Notes: a model not told the origin generated them from the sequence alone. A stretch of 64,000 nucleotides of DNA from Labilibacter marinus (GCF_001659685.2 NZ_LXYE02000035.1:1-64000); one strand, 5' to 3'. Numbered from the stretch's first letter, positions 48,673 to 58,887 are shown. Program-made: numbers and translations.

Positions 48673-50235
48673 CTACTTAATTATTGAAAATTTCGGATAA
48701 CCTCCATTTTTCCAATCGCCATCGCACTCTTTCAACAGTATCGATTTTAACGCTTCCATTTTTTCGGGAAATCGCGCATTCAATACTTTCTCTTCCCTGT
48801 AATCATCTTTTAGATTATACAATTGAAAAACTTTTTTGCGGGTGTAATATCTTAGCTTCCAACCATCATTGGTAACAATGGCTGGTCCCATTACCGAAGC
48901 GAAAACGGTATATTTATGCTCCTCGCTTTTGTTGCCCAATAAGGTTTGGGCATACGATTTACTGTCTTTTCCTTTTACAATTTCACCGCCTGTGAGTTCA
49001 GCAATGGTGTTTAGCAAATCATAGTTGGCCACCAGTTGGTCCGACTGAGTTCCAGGTTTTATTTTTCCTTTCCAATACCAAATAAGAGGCACACGCACAC
49101 CACCTTCCCAGTTGGAACGTTTAAGTCCGGCCATGCCATCGTTTCCATCAAAAACATCTCCGTTTATTTCGCTATAAAACTTCGTATGGATATCATCAAA
49201 TTTACCTCCATCTAATGTGGCACGCCCATGTTCTGTTTTTCCTGCTTGACGGGTGTACACCTCATGCCCATTATCGCCCGTAAAAATGATAATGGTATTT
49301 TCTAAAATGCCCAGTTCTTTGCATTTTGCATAGATTTTACCCACATCTTCATCCAGAATTTTCACCATGGTTCCGTATTCTTTTTCAAATTCTGTAAGTG
49401 CTTTATTGTTCTTTAATTCAGGATGCACTTCAGGTACAGATATTGGGCCATGAGGCAACTGTGATGGAAGATGTATGAAAAATGGCTGACCTGTTTTTTG
49501 AGGATTGTTGTTTTCCATAAAAGCCAATAGTTTGTCCATAATTATTTTGTCGGAATAAACTGCTTTCCCCGTCATATCCCAGCGCTTTTTATATTCTTCG
49601 GGAGATTCGAACGAAGCCGTTTTTCCACAGTCAGCATGGGTGTTCCCTTCAATGGATACAACCTCTCCGTTTTCAAATAAAAAGGGTGGATAAAATCCAT
49701 GGCAGCGCACATGGTCGTAGAAACCAAAATGGTAATCCCAACCATGACTTTTAACTCTTTCGGCCGTAGTTGCAAACCCCCATTCTAATTTGCCAAATTC
49801 GGCCGTTATGTAGCCTTGCCTTTTGGCCACATCGGCTAAAAATACTTCACCTTCGTTTTCGGGTGGAGCCAGTTTATGTATCTTCTCTTCAATTTGGTTA
49901 TATGTTAAACTTTTTCCCAATTCTTTGTAAATACCAGCATCGGTAAGGCTCCATATTTGTTTGTGGCAATCGTGCATTCCGTTGAGCAAACTAGCACGGG
50001 CAGGTGCACAAAACATACATCCATACACATTTGAAAAGCGCATTCCTTCATTGGCCAGTTTATCAATATTTGGTGTTGTTAAATGCTTTTGGCCATAAGA
50101 GCTTAACATGCCACGCCCTAAATCATCGGCATAAATGAGGATAATATTGGGGTTTTGTTGTGTTGTTTTGCTTTTGGGATTACATGCGAGCAAAGCTGTA
50201 AACATGCAGTAGAGCAGTATTTTTAGTGGTTTCAT
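48673..50235 (-). CDS. S1-family sulfatase lipoprotein, 520 aa
   Basis: SPII signal (LLAC, Cys18). PNIILIYADDLGRGML supplies the metal-binding Asp pair. The formylglycine site is Cys76 in FCAPARASLL (C-x-P-x-R with Ala in the third position). NTIIIFTGDNGHE completes the metal site. It should act on sulfated sugars in the periplasm; the regiospecificity is unknown. It lies between GH2f and the 1313-aa enzyme, 23 bp from the latter, so co-transcription is likely. It differs enough from the sulfatase at 26216 to belong to another S1 subfamily (inference). Confidence 0.93.
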   Translation of the reverse strand: MKPLKILLYCMFTALLACNPKSKTTQQNPNIILIYADDLGRGMLSSYGQKHLTTPNIDKLANEGMRFSNVYGCMFCAPARASLLNGMHDCHKQIWSLTDAGIYKELGKSLTYNQIEEKIHKLAPPENEGEVFLADVAKRQGYITAEFGKLEWGFATTAERVKSHGWDYHFGFYDHVRCHGFYPPFLFENGEVVSIEGNTHADCGKTASFESPEEYKKRWDMTGKAVYSDKIIMDKLLAFMENNNPQKTGQPFFIHLPSQLPHGPISVPEVHPELKNNKALTEFEKEYGTMVKILDEDVGKIYAKCKELGILENTIIIFTGDNGHEVYTRQAGKTEHGRATLDGGKFDDIHTKFYSEINGDVFDGNDGMAGLKRSNWEGGVRVPLIWYWKGKIKPGTQSDQLVANYDLLNTIAELTGGEIVKGKDSKSYAQTLLGNKSEEHKYTVFASVMGPAIVTNDGWKLRYYTRKKVFQLYNLKDDYREEKVLNARFPEKMEALKSILLKECDGDWKNGGYPKFSIIK

Positions 50236-50363
50236 ATTTTTTATTTAGAATCAAAACACAGAAATCAAGGCACAGGGCACCGAAATTAATCATACCCTTG
50301 TGCACTAAAATTCCATATTCATTGAAGTTTCAATTTATAATAGTCATAAAATTTAAGGTGTAT

Positions 50364-52952
50364 TTATGGCTTTATAATTTCTACAAAACCTACATCCAAT
50401 ACGCCACCTTTTTCGGGCGTATTGGCAATTATCGAAATGGTATGTTTTCCTGGTTTTAGTTCGCCAAGTCGCTCTTTTACTGGAATGAGACGATAATCTT
50501 CAAAACCTTCTTCAAGGGTTAGAATCGCTTTCTCATCTATGGCAATTGAAATTCTTCCGGCATTTTCTTTAGACAATGCGGCTGTTTGTTTTAAGTAGAT
50601 ATGAGGATTAATAATGGAAGAACCTGTAACTTCAAATGTTTTTGTAAGATATACCATTTTACCCGGCCAATTTCCACTCGATGTTTGCGTTTTGGTAGAT
50701 AATGGCAGCTGTACTTCATCCCAAGTAGAACTTGAACTCCAAACATCTAATGAGGCATTAAAAGTTGCATTTATTTCTTCGCCTGGAATTCCTGAGCCTC
50801 GCTTCTTTTTGGTTTCCTCTTGTTCTTCCCTAAACAGCGCATTCCACTTATCGCTGTACTTTACCAGTTCTTTTACCCGTTTGTTAGTATGCATATCTTC
50901 TACAAAGGTCCAAGTAGCGCTTTCTTGATACGATTTGCCATCTTGATTTGAACTTACAACAATGTTATTGTTACCTGCTTTTAAGGGAATATTGTTCCAC
51001 CTAAAAACACCGTTTTCTGCATTTTTAAGTGTTCCATAATCTACCCCGTCTACCGCTAATTTTACCGCATCTAAATTTGAGTATACGGTAACTTCCGCTT
51101 CATCATTCAGACGTATATCAAATTGTTTATAGGCTAAATGAAAAACAGGTTCTTTTTTCCAGTTGGCTTTATAAAAGTAATAGGCATCTTTTTTGTCGGT
51201 GTGGTTTTCTCCCACCAAAGCTTTGTCATGCAAGTAGGTAGCACTTCCCTGGTCGTAACCTGGAACAAGAAACTCTGTTAAAGTCCATATAAAGGTACCC
51301 CACAGCCATGGTCGTTTTTGTATTGCTTTCCAGTGCTCCTCGTGACTATAGTTATAAAAATCGACAGGGTGGAATTGGTCTTGATTATAAGGTGCTGCTT
51401 TTCGGTTTTCATCAAAATGATGAACAGTTCCGCCACCGCCATATTCTGTAATGCCGTATTTACGGTTGGGGAATTCTTTGCGCATGTTATCCAACCAGGT
51501 AAAGTCACCAGGGCTACCGGGGTATGCATTCCAATACCAACCCTGATAGCGATTCCAACCCGAAAGGTCGGCAACATCATTACGCTCACCGGCTTTCCAG
51601 CTTACCCCACAAGTAAGACGTGAAGGATCAATTTCTTTGGCAATGCCATTCAGTTCGTTTACTAAAGGGATACAACTAAAGCCCCTCTTAACGTCACTTG
51701 TAATTTCGTTAAACAAGCCCCAAATGGCCACAGAAGGATGATTGATTTGCTGATACACCATTTCATGAATTTGCTGCTTGCAATTATCTGTAAAAGCTTC
51801 TGTTTCATTAAACCAACCAATAAATGCTATTTCTGAAAAAGCTATAATACCGTGTTTATCGCATAAATCTAACCTGTATTTACTGTGCGGATAATGAGAG
51901 AAACGCATGGCATTCAATCCGATATCAAGCATAAGTTCCAAATCTTCATCAAAGTGCTCGGGGCGCATAGCCGAACCAACTCCCGGGTAATATTGATGCT
52001 GGGCAGCTCCATAAAGTGGATAAGCATTCCCATTTAAAAAGAAACCTTTATCCCTGTCTACATGTACATTTTTGAAGCCCGTAGTTTCTGTAATTTCATC
52101 GAGCAAATGGTTATTGTTGTACAGCTCTACTTTTACAGTATAAAGGGCCGGATTCTCCAAGCCATTCCATAGTTCAGGGTTTTCAACAGTAATGGGTATG
52201 TTTATGTGCCACTGTCCTTGCTCTTTACGTTTAACCTTAAAAGTTTCTTTGGCAACAAGCTTTTTGTTCTCATTATAAATCGCACAAACCACTTTTGATT
52301 TTCCACTTAAATTCTGGGAACTATTTAAAACGGTTTCGATTTCTAATTCTGCTTTTTCTTTAGTTATGTTCTTTGGTTTACAGTACACACCTGTTGTCGC
52401 ATAATGTACAGGGCTGATACAAAATTTTTCTTTAACAATAAGTGAAACGGGGCGCGTGATGCCTCCGAACTTGATATATCCACCACTTAAAGGTGTAATT
52501 TCGGGGTTGTATTTATTGGATACACTTACCGAAATAAGATTTTCAGAACCATACTTTACCTTATCGGTAATTTCAAAGGCGAAAGCAGAGTAGCCTCCTT
52601 TATGATTCCCAATTCTCTCGCCATTTATATACACATTGGCATCGATGTACACCGCATCAAAATGTAAAAAGAGCCTTTTGCCTTTTAGTTTATTATCCAC
52701 CATTAGACTTTTTCGGTACCAAGCTTGGCCGGTATAACTCACATCCACTTTTTGCTCGCGATAAACCTCTGCAGACCCAGATGGGTTATAGGTGTGTGGC
52801 AATTCAACTTCTTTCCATTCTTTTAAATCGACTGTTTTATCCAAAGCGTTTTCAGCTTCTCCTTTTTTAAAAAACCAATTGCTGTTTATGTTTTGTTGTG
52901 CCTTTATAGAAAGCCCCAAAACAAATAGCGCGATAAATATTCGTGTTTTCAT
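50364..52952 (-). CDS. GH2 enzyme with extra C-terminal sandwich (GH2f), 862 aa
   Basis: Signal peptide (about residues 1-18). Sugar-binding domain with QAWYRKSL, Ig-like domain, then barrel with NAMRFSHYPHSKYRLDLCD. The acid/base is Glu416 in GLFNEIT and the nucleophile is Glu503 in GITEYGG. After the Ig domain a linker and a galactose-binding-like sandwich (about 710-862) follow, which may bind the polymer. The motifs differ from all the other GH2 copies here, so a separate specificity is likely. It is in unit B, downstream of GH29b across a REPIN-like repeat. Confidence 0.88.
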   Translation of the reverse strand: MKTRIFIALFVLGLSIKAQQNINSNWFFKKGEAENALDKTVDLKEWKEVELPHTYNPSGSAEVYREQKVDVSYTGQAWYRKSLMVDNKLKGKRLFLHFDAVYIDANVYINGERIGNHKGGYSAFAFEITDKVKYGSENLISVSVSNKYNPEITPLSGGYIKFGGITRPVSLIVKEKFCISPVHYATTGVYCKPKNITKEKAELEIETVLNSSQNLSGKSKVVCAIYNENKKLVAKETFKVKRKEQGQWHINIPITVENPELWNGLENPALYTVKVELYNNNHLLDEITETTGFKNVHVDRDKGFFLNGNAYPLYGAAQHQYYPGVGSAMRPEHFDEDLELMLDIGLNAMRFSHYPHSKYRLDLCDKHGIIAFSEIAFIGWFNETEAFTDNCKQQIHEMVYQQINHPSVAIWGLFNEITSDVKRGFSCIPLVNELNGIAKEIDPSRLTCGVSWKAGERNDVADLSGWNRYQGWYWNAYPGSPGDFTWLDNMRKEFPNRKYGITEYGGGGTVHHFDENRKAAPYNQDQFHPVDFYNYSHEEHWKAIQKRPWLWGTFIWTLTEFLVPGYDQGSATYLHDKALVGENHTDKKDAYYFYKANWKKEPVFHLAYKQFDIRLNDEAEVTVYSNLDAVKLAVDGVDYGTLKNAENGVFRWNNIPLKAGNNNIVVSSNQDGKSYQESATWTFVEDMHTNKRVKELVKYSDKWNALFREEQEETKKKRGSGIPGEEINATFNASLDVWSSSSTWDEVQLPLSTKTQTSSGNWPGKMVYLTKTFEVTGSSIINPHIYLKQTAALSKENAGRISIAIDEKAILTLEEGFEDYRLIPVKERLGELKPGKHTISIIANTPEKGGVLDVGFVEIIKP

Positions 52953-53030
52953 GTTGTTTTTATTCCTTTGATTTGTCTGTTACTCGTAATTTTGTTGTTG
53001 ATATTCGCATCAAACGTTGAAAGAATAACA

Positions 53031-53128
53031 CCGTTCCTACGGAACTTTTTATGAGATTAATAAGAATTTACTACCATAACATCGTGCCTCTAGCACTTTT
53101 CAGCACCATGGTGCAGGTAGTTATGGTA
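53031..53128. repeat. REPIN-like hairpin cluster after GH29b
   Basis: GTTCCTACGGAAC (53033-53045) is a perfect small hairpin. GTGC-CTCTA-GCAC (53084-53096) is a second. GCACCATGGTGC (53103-53114) is a third. TACCATAAC (53072-53080) and GTTATGGTA (53120-53128) are perfect outer arms. The form, a hairpin followed by G-R-TGTTAT, resembles the REP/REPIN elements mobilised by RAYT (TnpA-REP) transposases. No such transposase gene is present here. Confidence 0.55.
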
Positions 53129-53162
53129 ATAAAATCATAAATCTTGAATGCTATTCTTTGAG

Positions 53163-54755
53163 CTATGGTACTTTGCTTTTAAACTCCAGTTTTACAGGAT
53201 ACGCGAACTTATAATCTGGCTCATTGGGCATTGTAATCTCCAGCCCTTTTGGCGTTTGTTTCCATTTTAATTTCTTTTTTGAGCCCATAAGCGAAACTTT
53301 TTCAAGTTGGGATAAATCAGCTGTAGCCAAGGTTTTTATGCGCATCGTTTCGCCGGGCCATTCCAAAGCTGTTGCGTATAAAATGGTATTGGCCTTATTG
53401 CGTGTAAAACGAATGTCTTCTGCAGTGGTTTCGTATTTTTTATGTCCGTGCTCATCTTTTTCGAGCCAATGTTCGCCTAACTCTCCAAAAACCTCATACG
53501 GACGAGTTGCGTACACTGCTTCGCCACACACTTTTAACCAAGCTCCCATTTCGCGGATAAACTGCTTTTGGTCTTCGGGAAATGTACCATCTCCTTTTGG
53601 CGCAATGGCAAGCATCAAAACTCCACGTTTGCTTATTATGTCCATAAACTGGTCAATTACCATATTTACGGGTTTTATCTCAATTCCCTCAGCATAGCCC
53701 CAATTGTGACCAAAATAAATGCTTTCGTCGGTTTGCCATACCATGTTGTGGATGTGGTCAAATGCACCATGTTCAAAATCGCGCACGGCACTTCCTTCTG
53801 CATACATTTTGCTTTTATAATTTATAACCACGTTGGGCTTCCCAAATTCTCCATTATTCCACTTTACAGCTTGGTTGTAATAATGCGCCCCAAATGCCAA
53901 TCGGTAAGGTTCCCAATGTGTAGTTTTAAAGCCCCAATCAAAATAATGGAGGTCGGGTTGATAGAGGTCGGTGACTTCTTTGGTGCGTTGAAGCCAACGT
54001 TCTAAATCTCGTTTACTTGGCTGTATGGTTGTTCCCCAGCGTGTACGCGCTAAAAAATGATTACGCTCTTCTCCTTTAAAAATACGAACCGTATCCATGC
54101 TGCGCGGAAAAATTGGATTACCGTATAAATCCTGATTAGCCGTATCTACAGCATCATAACGGTTGACGTGGTTCCACTGAAAAAAACAGTAATTCCATGC
54201 CGAGTGATTTGATACACCAAACTTAAGCCCTTGCTTGCGTGCTTCAGTTGCTAGTTCGCCTACTATATCACGCTTTGGCCCCATGTTTACCGAATTCCAT
54301 TTTGTGGATGGAGAATTCCACATACAAAAGGCATCGTGAAACACGGCAAGTGTTGTAAAATACTTTGCTCCACCATCTTTACATATGGAAATCCATTCTG
54401 CAGCATCAAATTTTTTTGCGGTAAATAGGGGTATTAAATCTTTGTATCCGAAATCCTCAGGTGGTCCGTAAGTTTCGTGATGATGAAGGTGTGTTGCCAA
54501 ACCTTGATTATTTCTTGAACTTTGTCCTTTTTGGCAATACATCCATCGGCCATACCATTCGGCCGCATGGTCACCCTTGAATGCAGGAACTGAGTATACA
54601 CCCCAAATTGGCCAAAAACCAAGTTTGGCATCTTCATACCATTCGGGGGCTTCATAATTTTGAAGCGATTCCCAATTGGGCGTATAAGTGTTTTGAGCGC
54701 TGCAAAAAACAGACAAGAAGAAAAACACTGCAACACTGTATATTATCTTATTCAT
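53163..54755 (-). CDS. GH29-like enzyme with altered fucose pocket (GH29b), 530 aa
   Basis: I chose the ATG at 54755; a TTG at 54779 would lengthen the signal peptide (residues 1-21, ending CSAQ). The GH29 barrel keeps Glu66-Trp67 and the nucleophile Asp in HYFDWGF. His50 of GH29a is Ile50 (WPIWG) and His139 is Phe139 (AVFHDAF). In characterised GH29 enzymes these histidines contact the fucose hydroxyls, so the substrate may differ: sulfated or anhydro L-sugar, or L-galactose. It starts unit B, divergent from the membrane-bound regulator, and its 3' end and downstream flank closely match those of GH29c. Confidence 0.88.
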   Translation of the reverse strand: MNKIIYSVAVFFFLSVFCSAQNTYTPNWESLQNYEAPEWYEDAKLGFWPIWGVYSVPAFKGDHAAEWYGRWMYCQKGQSSRNNQGLATHLHHHETYGPPEDFGYKDLIPLFTAKKFDAAEWISICKDGGAKYFTTLAVFHDAFCMWNSPSTKWNSVNMGPKRDIVGELATEARKQGLKFGVSNHSAWNYCFFQWNHVNRYDAVDTANQDLYGNPIFPRSMDTVRIFKGEERNHFLARTRWGTTIQPSKRDLERWLQRTKEVTDLYQPDLHYFDWGFKTTHWEPYRLAFGAHYYNQAVKWNNGEFGKPNVVINYKSKMYAEGSAVRDFEHGAFDHIHNMVWQTDESIYFGHNWGYAEGIEIKPVNMVIDQFMDIISKRGVLMLAIAPKGDGTFPEDQKQFIREMGAWLKVCGEAVYATRPYEVFGELGEHWLEKDEHGHKKYETTAEDIRFTRNKANTILYATALEWPGETMRIKTLATADLSQLEKVSLMGSKKKLKWKQTPKGLEITMPNEPDYKFAYPVKLEFKSKVP

Positions 54756-55123
54756 AAATAGATTTTTTAATATTTTCAATTTAATAAGCCTGTTAAGAGT
54801 TTGTACAACTACTTCGTTATTGCTTATTTTCTAATTCCTCAATTTTAATATTCATGATTTTGACCGGAAATAAGTTCGTATAGTCAAATATGCCACATTC
54901 CATTTTTAAACACGAAGAAATTGGCTGTTCAACGGTAGGTGAAACGGTTATCACAAACATATTCAACTCATATGCTAACACATACAAAGCTTTTTTGACA
55001 AATCGAAACCCTATTAAAATGTGGTGAATTAAACGGTAAATCAACAGTTAAATAGCTTGTTTTTACTTATGAATAATGTTAATTTCGATGAATTAATATT
55101 ACAGCGTATTCAACGAATTACAC
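54756..55123. promoter_or_regulatory. Divergent control region between GH29b and the membrane regulator
   Basis: The 368 bp contain no convincing gene. On the minus strand TATGTTTG (54961-54954) matches TAnnTTTG, with a TTTG 23 bp upstream, giving a possible GH29b promoter with a long leader. A 75-codon minus-strand frame (54817-55044) ends in a plausible-looking peptide but has no recognised family. The regulator's own binding site would be expected here. Confidence 0.45.
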
Positions 55124-56278
55124 ATGCTCAATCCTGAAAAGAAAAAAGAACTACTTCAACAAATATTAGACAGCGATATCTTTAAAAAATCACCTTCAAG
55201 TTCGGCCTTGTTACGTTATCTGGTTGAAAAGAATATTGAGGGCGCTCATTTAAAAGAAAATGTGATAGAAGTAGAGCTTTATGGAGACAGGCAAGATTCT
55301 GACGTCATAAACCCCAGGGTACGCGTAAATATATATCACCTCAGGAAAAAGCTAACAGCTTATTACCAAGGTGAGGGAAAAAATAACGAGTATGAAGCAA
55401 TAATTAAAAAGGGGCAATATAATTTAAAGTTTAAACAAAGGTTTTCGAAAAAAGAAGAACGAAAGTCGAGGCCAAAATTTGATGCTAAATTCGTACCCTA
55501 TTTTGTTATTGTTCTCTTGATTGCAATGCTTGTATTCCAAAATTTACCAAAAAAACCTTTGACGTTATGGGGAGGGCTTATTTCAAACAATTACAAAACA
55601 ACACTTTATGTTTCTGACATTTATGGGTTAATAGGACGGACGGACGAAAATAAGCCATATTTTATAAAATACTTTCACTACAACTCAAAAGAAGAATACC
55701 AGGAACATGTACAAAAGCAGGACAGCAGTAAAAACCTTCGACTATCTAATTATTCATACATTACAGGTGATGGGGCACTTGCCTGTAAAAATATTATGCG
55801 ACTTTTTGGACAGTACAATTCCGACTTTAACATAGAGTTTTCGAGCAGGGCACAATATAGCCGAATAAAGGAAGAGGATTTTATTTACGTAGGTGTCCTT
55901 ACAAATCCTATGTTTACAGGTTTATTTAATTCATCAAATCCATATTGTAAAATAACAGAAAAGAATAATTTAGAAATAAAATCTCACTCCCTTATAAACG
56001 ATACAACTATTAATATTTTATCGTCAGGATTAGGCGACTTTGATTATGCGATTGTTTCTCTCGTTCCGGGGCCTCACAATACAACGCAGTTCTACTTTTT
56101 TTCACAACATGAGATTGGAAACAGGGCAATGATTGAGCATTTTACCAATTTGAATTCAATTTCTGAGTTTAGTAAACACCACTTAAAAGCGAATAAATAC
56201 TTTACTGCTGTTTACAAGGTGTATGGCAAAGAACGTATTGACCTTACATTTAAAGAGATTGCAGTACTTCCTTTCTAA
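55124..56278 (+). CDS. Membrane-tethered winged-helix regulator, 384 aa
   Basis: The N-terminal 105 residues have a winged-helix look: SSALLRYLVEKNIEG, KENVIEVELYG, then NPRVRVNIYHLRKKL and a KKGQYNLKF wing. The pattern resembles the OmpR/ToxR-like domain found in some membrane-bound regulators of Acidobacteria. A basic linker leads to one transmembrane helix (about 123-139), then a periplasmic domain of about 245 residues with no family I recognise. This is the topology of ToxR/CadC: DNA binding inside, sensing outside. It is divergent from unit B and convergent with unit A, so it is well placed to control both. No kinase or HTCS gene is present. Confidence 0.7.
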   Translation: MLNPEKKKELLQQILDSDIFKKSPSSSALLRYLVEKNIEGAHLKENVIEVELYGDRQDSDVINPRVRVNIYHLRKKLTAYYQGEGKNNEYEAIIKKGQYNLKFKQRFSKKEERKSRPKFDAKFVPYFVIVLLIAMLVFQNLPKKPLTLWGGLISNNYKTTLYVSDIYGLIGRTDENKPYFIKYFHYNSKEEYQEHVQKQDSSKNLRLSNYSYITGDGALACKNIMRLFGQYNSDFNIEFSSRAQYSRIKEEDFIYVGVLTNPMFTGLFNSSNPYCKITEKNNLEIKSHSLINDTTINILSSGLGDFDYAIVSLVPGPHNTTQFYFFSQHEIGNRAMIEHFTNLNSISEFSKHHLKANKYFTAVYKVYGKERIDLTFKEIAVLPF

Positions 56279-56321
56279 CAGAGCTTATTAATACTGATTT
56301 TAGGAGTGTTTATCCTGAAAC

Positions 56322-58838
56322 TTATATTGGATAAATTTCAATGGCCGTAATTTTTAATTCTCCAGCATCATATTGTAAATAAAGCTTATTGCAATTGTTG
56401 CATTTAAACTTAATTTTTGTTGGAGTATTTCCGTTCGATTGCACTGTAGCAATTTCTTTGTTATTGGAAAGAATTCGAATATTACCTTTTGAGGTTCCCT
56501 GGGTGCAAAGGCTTAGTTCATATTCTCCCGGAACCAAATTTTGTCCGTGCATGGTACGTAGTTTATAAGTACTTGTATCGCCTAAAAGAAGTGCCTCTTC
56601 TTCATTATTCACAAATTTATTGTTCGGAAGCTCGTGTTCCCATTTACATATCCACCATTTTCCGTTATCGTCAATAGTGTAAGTATTATTGCCCTTGCCT
56701 TGTGCCAGAGGGTCGTGTTTGGTGTTTGAAAAACGGATACGGACAGGTTCAAGTGCCACGCGTTGTTTTAAATTAAGGTAATCAACCAACCAACGGGTGT
56801 TTAAGGATAGCACTAAAGCTTCTTCTCCCGCAGTGAAACCAATGATTTTGGTGGCATCCACAAATTTTTGAATGGTTTCGTATGGATGGGTTCCTTTCAT
56901 TAATTCAGCAGCTTCTATCATTTTTCCATCTTCGGCCAATTTGTAAGCTTCGGTGAAAGCAGACTGGTTCTTGAAAAATGAAATATAGAACTGCTCCATA
57001 CCTCTTTGATATTTCCAGTAATCGTTTTGCTGTTGGAGCGGAACAGCATCGAGCATTTTTATTCGGGCTTCGGCCTCAGGAATAAGTTCGGGCCAAGATT
57101 TAACTATATACTTCCAATGTAGCTTGCCCAAATCGATAAAATTATCGGATGTTTCACGACCAAAAATGGGGCCTTTGCTTATCCACTCGTAATAGTATTT
57201 TGAGAGTTGAGGTGATGATGTTCCAAATCGTGCAAACACATAATTATCCACCGTAGTATGTAAGGGTTCATTGGCCGATGCCTCCCAAAGTTGTTTGGCA
57301 ATACCCGTAAAATACAAATCGAGCGGATGTGTGGTCCAATGGATGATACCCACACCCTGAATTTTGCGCTCTTGTGCCTTAGTTGTAAAATTCTGATTTG
57401 GTGTAAATGGGCGTCCTATATAGGCAAAATCGTCATGATGTGCCCAAATTATAGGATACACCTGTCGTTTTTCATCAACAGAGGTGAAATATTTTATTGA
57501 TTTTTTCGAATCGAAATCTACATCCAAAGGTCTGAATGGTACTCCCTCAGGCATTAACACATCGGCCATATCGAGCCAGTTGGAACCCCATGAGCCATAG
57601 CCCAGTTTTAATTCAGGTTTTACTTCGCCTGCTGCTTTTAATAATGCCTTCACAATTTTCGAAAAGGTAAACATTCCTTGCGAATACAGTTCGTGCTTTA
57701 GAGCGTGATTTTCCTTCACAAGCTGGTCGTATTCCTTCTTCCACTGCTCAGGAAATTCCTCATACGGAAACTCCATCCAGATAGACCCTAAAACTGATAT
57801 TTTTTTGTTTTTTGGAGAGCGCGACCACACCGTTAGTTCATCAATCTGCGGGTATTTTTTCACCAACTCCTGTACCTGATGTTTATAATATTTATATCCT
57901 TCCGGATGTTCCGGGTTCGGTGTCAGGTAACCATTTATATTTAATAGGGCTTCCTTTGGTAACTTCTTCACAATGTTTTGGGGATGCGACATCCACGTAT
58001 CAAAATCTAGCGCAAAAATTACTTTGGTGCCACACGCTTCGGCATATTCAAAAACATCGTGCATCATGCGGGAGGCTACTTCAACCTTTTTACCTTCATC
58101 TGCCAACGATGGCTTGGCTCCATAAACCGGAGCATCGAAAATATCGCCTGCTACCATTCGGCGTACATCGTTAATGTGCTGGTTACCCCAGTCGCGACCG
58201 TTGATTGAGCTATTAAAAGACCCGGTGGTTTTGGTTTCGCCCAAATACTCATAGCTGAACATTGGGTTATTGCCATAAGCATGCACCATAATGCCATTGT
58301 AACGCATTTTATTGGCCTGGTCAATGTATGCCTTCCAATCCTCTAAATCCCATCCGGTACAACCGCTTAAAAAATTGTGCCAGTTAAATAGCGACCTGTC
58401 CTGTAAGACAGGGTTATCCTTCATACTCCAATCTGAAAATCCGTCCCAGTCTTTTGGGGCAGGAACTACATCGCCACCAATAAAGAAGCCACAGCCCTGT
58501 TTTTCCAAAAGTGCGTAAACGGCGTTTAACAATCCTCTTTCATCGGAGGCAATAATGTATACCTTATCATCTTTACAGGAGATTAAAAAGCTTTCTTTTT
58601 TAATAGGTAAGTTTGATATTCCCAAATCTCCTGCCTGAGAAGCTAGCATAAGTTGGATGTCGGCATTTGTTTCCAAAACTTCAAACTCTGTATCTATATA
58701 GATTTCATTCAAATATTTATGAAGTTCTTCTGTTGCATGCTGACCCACTTTTGTGTTGGAAAGGTTCGCTATTTGTACGGTTTGTTTCTCGCAAGAAATA
58801 AATACAATAGCTATGAAGAGGATATAAATATTTTTCAT
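56322..58838 (-). CDS. GH67/DUF4838-like putative glycosidase lipoprotein, 838 aa
   Basis: SPII signal (FISC, Cys16). The N-terminal alpha/beta domain (about residues 20-125, with ERGLLNAVYALLE) resembles the N-domain of GH67/GH20-type enzymes. A TIM-like barrel follows (about 145-560, with FNWHNFLSG, IFALDFDTW and GIIHWTTHP), then helices and a C-terminal beta-sandwich. Related proteins are often named alpha-glucuronidase-like, but no catalytic pair can be assigned with confidence. In this PUL a uronic-acid or N-acetylhexosamine side residue are options. It is the last gene of unit A and converges with the regulator. Confidence 0.65.
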   Translation of the reverse strand: MKNIYILFIAIVFISCEKQTVQIANLSNTKVGQHATEELHKYLNEIYIDTEFEVLETNADIQLMLASQAGDLGISNLPIKKESFLISCKDDKVYIIASDERGLLNAVYALLEKQGCGFFIGGDVVPAPKDWDGFSDWSMKDNPVLQDRSLFNWHNFLSGCTGWDLEDWKAYIDQANKMRYNGIMVHAYGNNPMFSYEYLGETKTTGSFNSSINGRDWGNQHINDVRRMVAGDIFDAPVYGAKPSLADEGKKVEVASRMMHDVFEYAEACGTKVIFALDFDTWMSHPQNIVKKLPKEALLNINGYLTPNPEHPEGYKYYKHQVQELVKKYPQIDELTVWSRSPKNKKISVLGSIWMEFPYEEFPEQWKKEYDQLVKENHALKHELYSQGMFTFSKIVKALLKAAGEVKPELKLGYGSWGSNWLDMADVLMPEGVPFRPLDVDFDSKKSIKYFTSVDEKRQVYPIIWAHHDDFAYIGRPFTPNQNFTTKAQERKIQGVGIIHWTTHPLDLYFTGIAKQLWEASANEPLHTTVDNYVFARFGTSSPQLSKYYYEWISKGPIFGRETSDNFIDLGKLHWKYIVKSWPELIPEAEARIKMLDAVPLQQQNDYWKYQRGMEQFYISFFKNQSAFTEAYKLAEDGKMIEAAELMKGTHPYETIQKFVDATKIIGFTAGEEALVLSLNTRWLVDYLNLKQRVALEPVRIRFSNTKHDPLAQGKGNNTYTIDDNGKWWICKWEHELPNNKFVNNEEEALLLGDTSTYKLRTMHGQNLVPGEYELSLCTQGTSKGNIRILSNNKEIATVQSNGNTPTKIKFKCNNCNKLYLQYDAGELKITAIEIYPI

Positions 58839-58887
58839 TTGATTAATTTTTACTTTTCAATAAAGCATTCTTTTTGTGAGAAGAATT

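Noticed and set aside
54817-55044. 75-codon minus-strand frame in the divergent region
   Set aside because: Its last 30 residues look protein-like, but no family is recognised and it would occupy the promoter region of GH29b. It could be another relic; evidence is insufficient.
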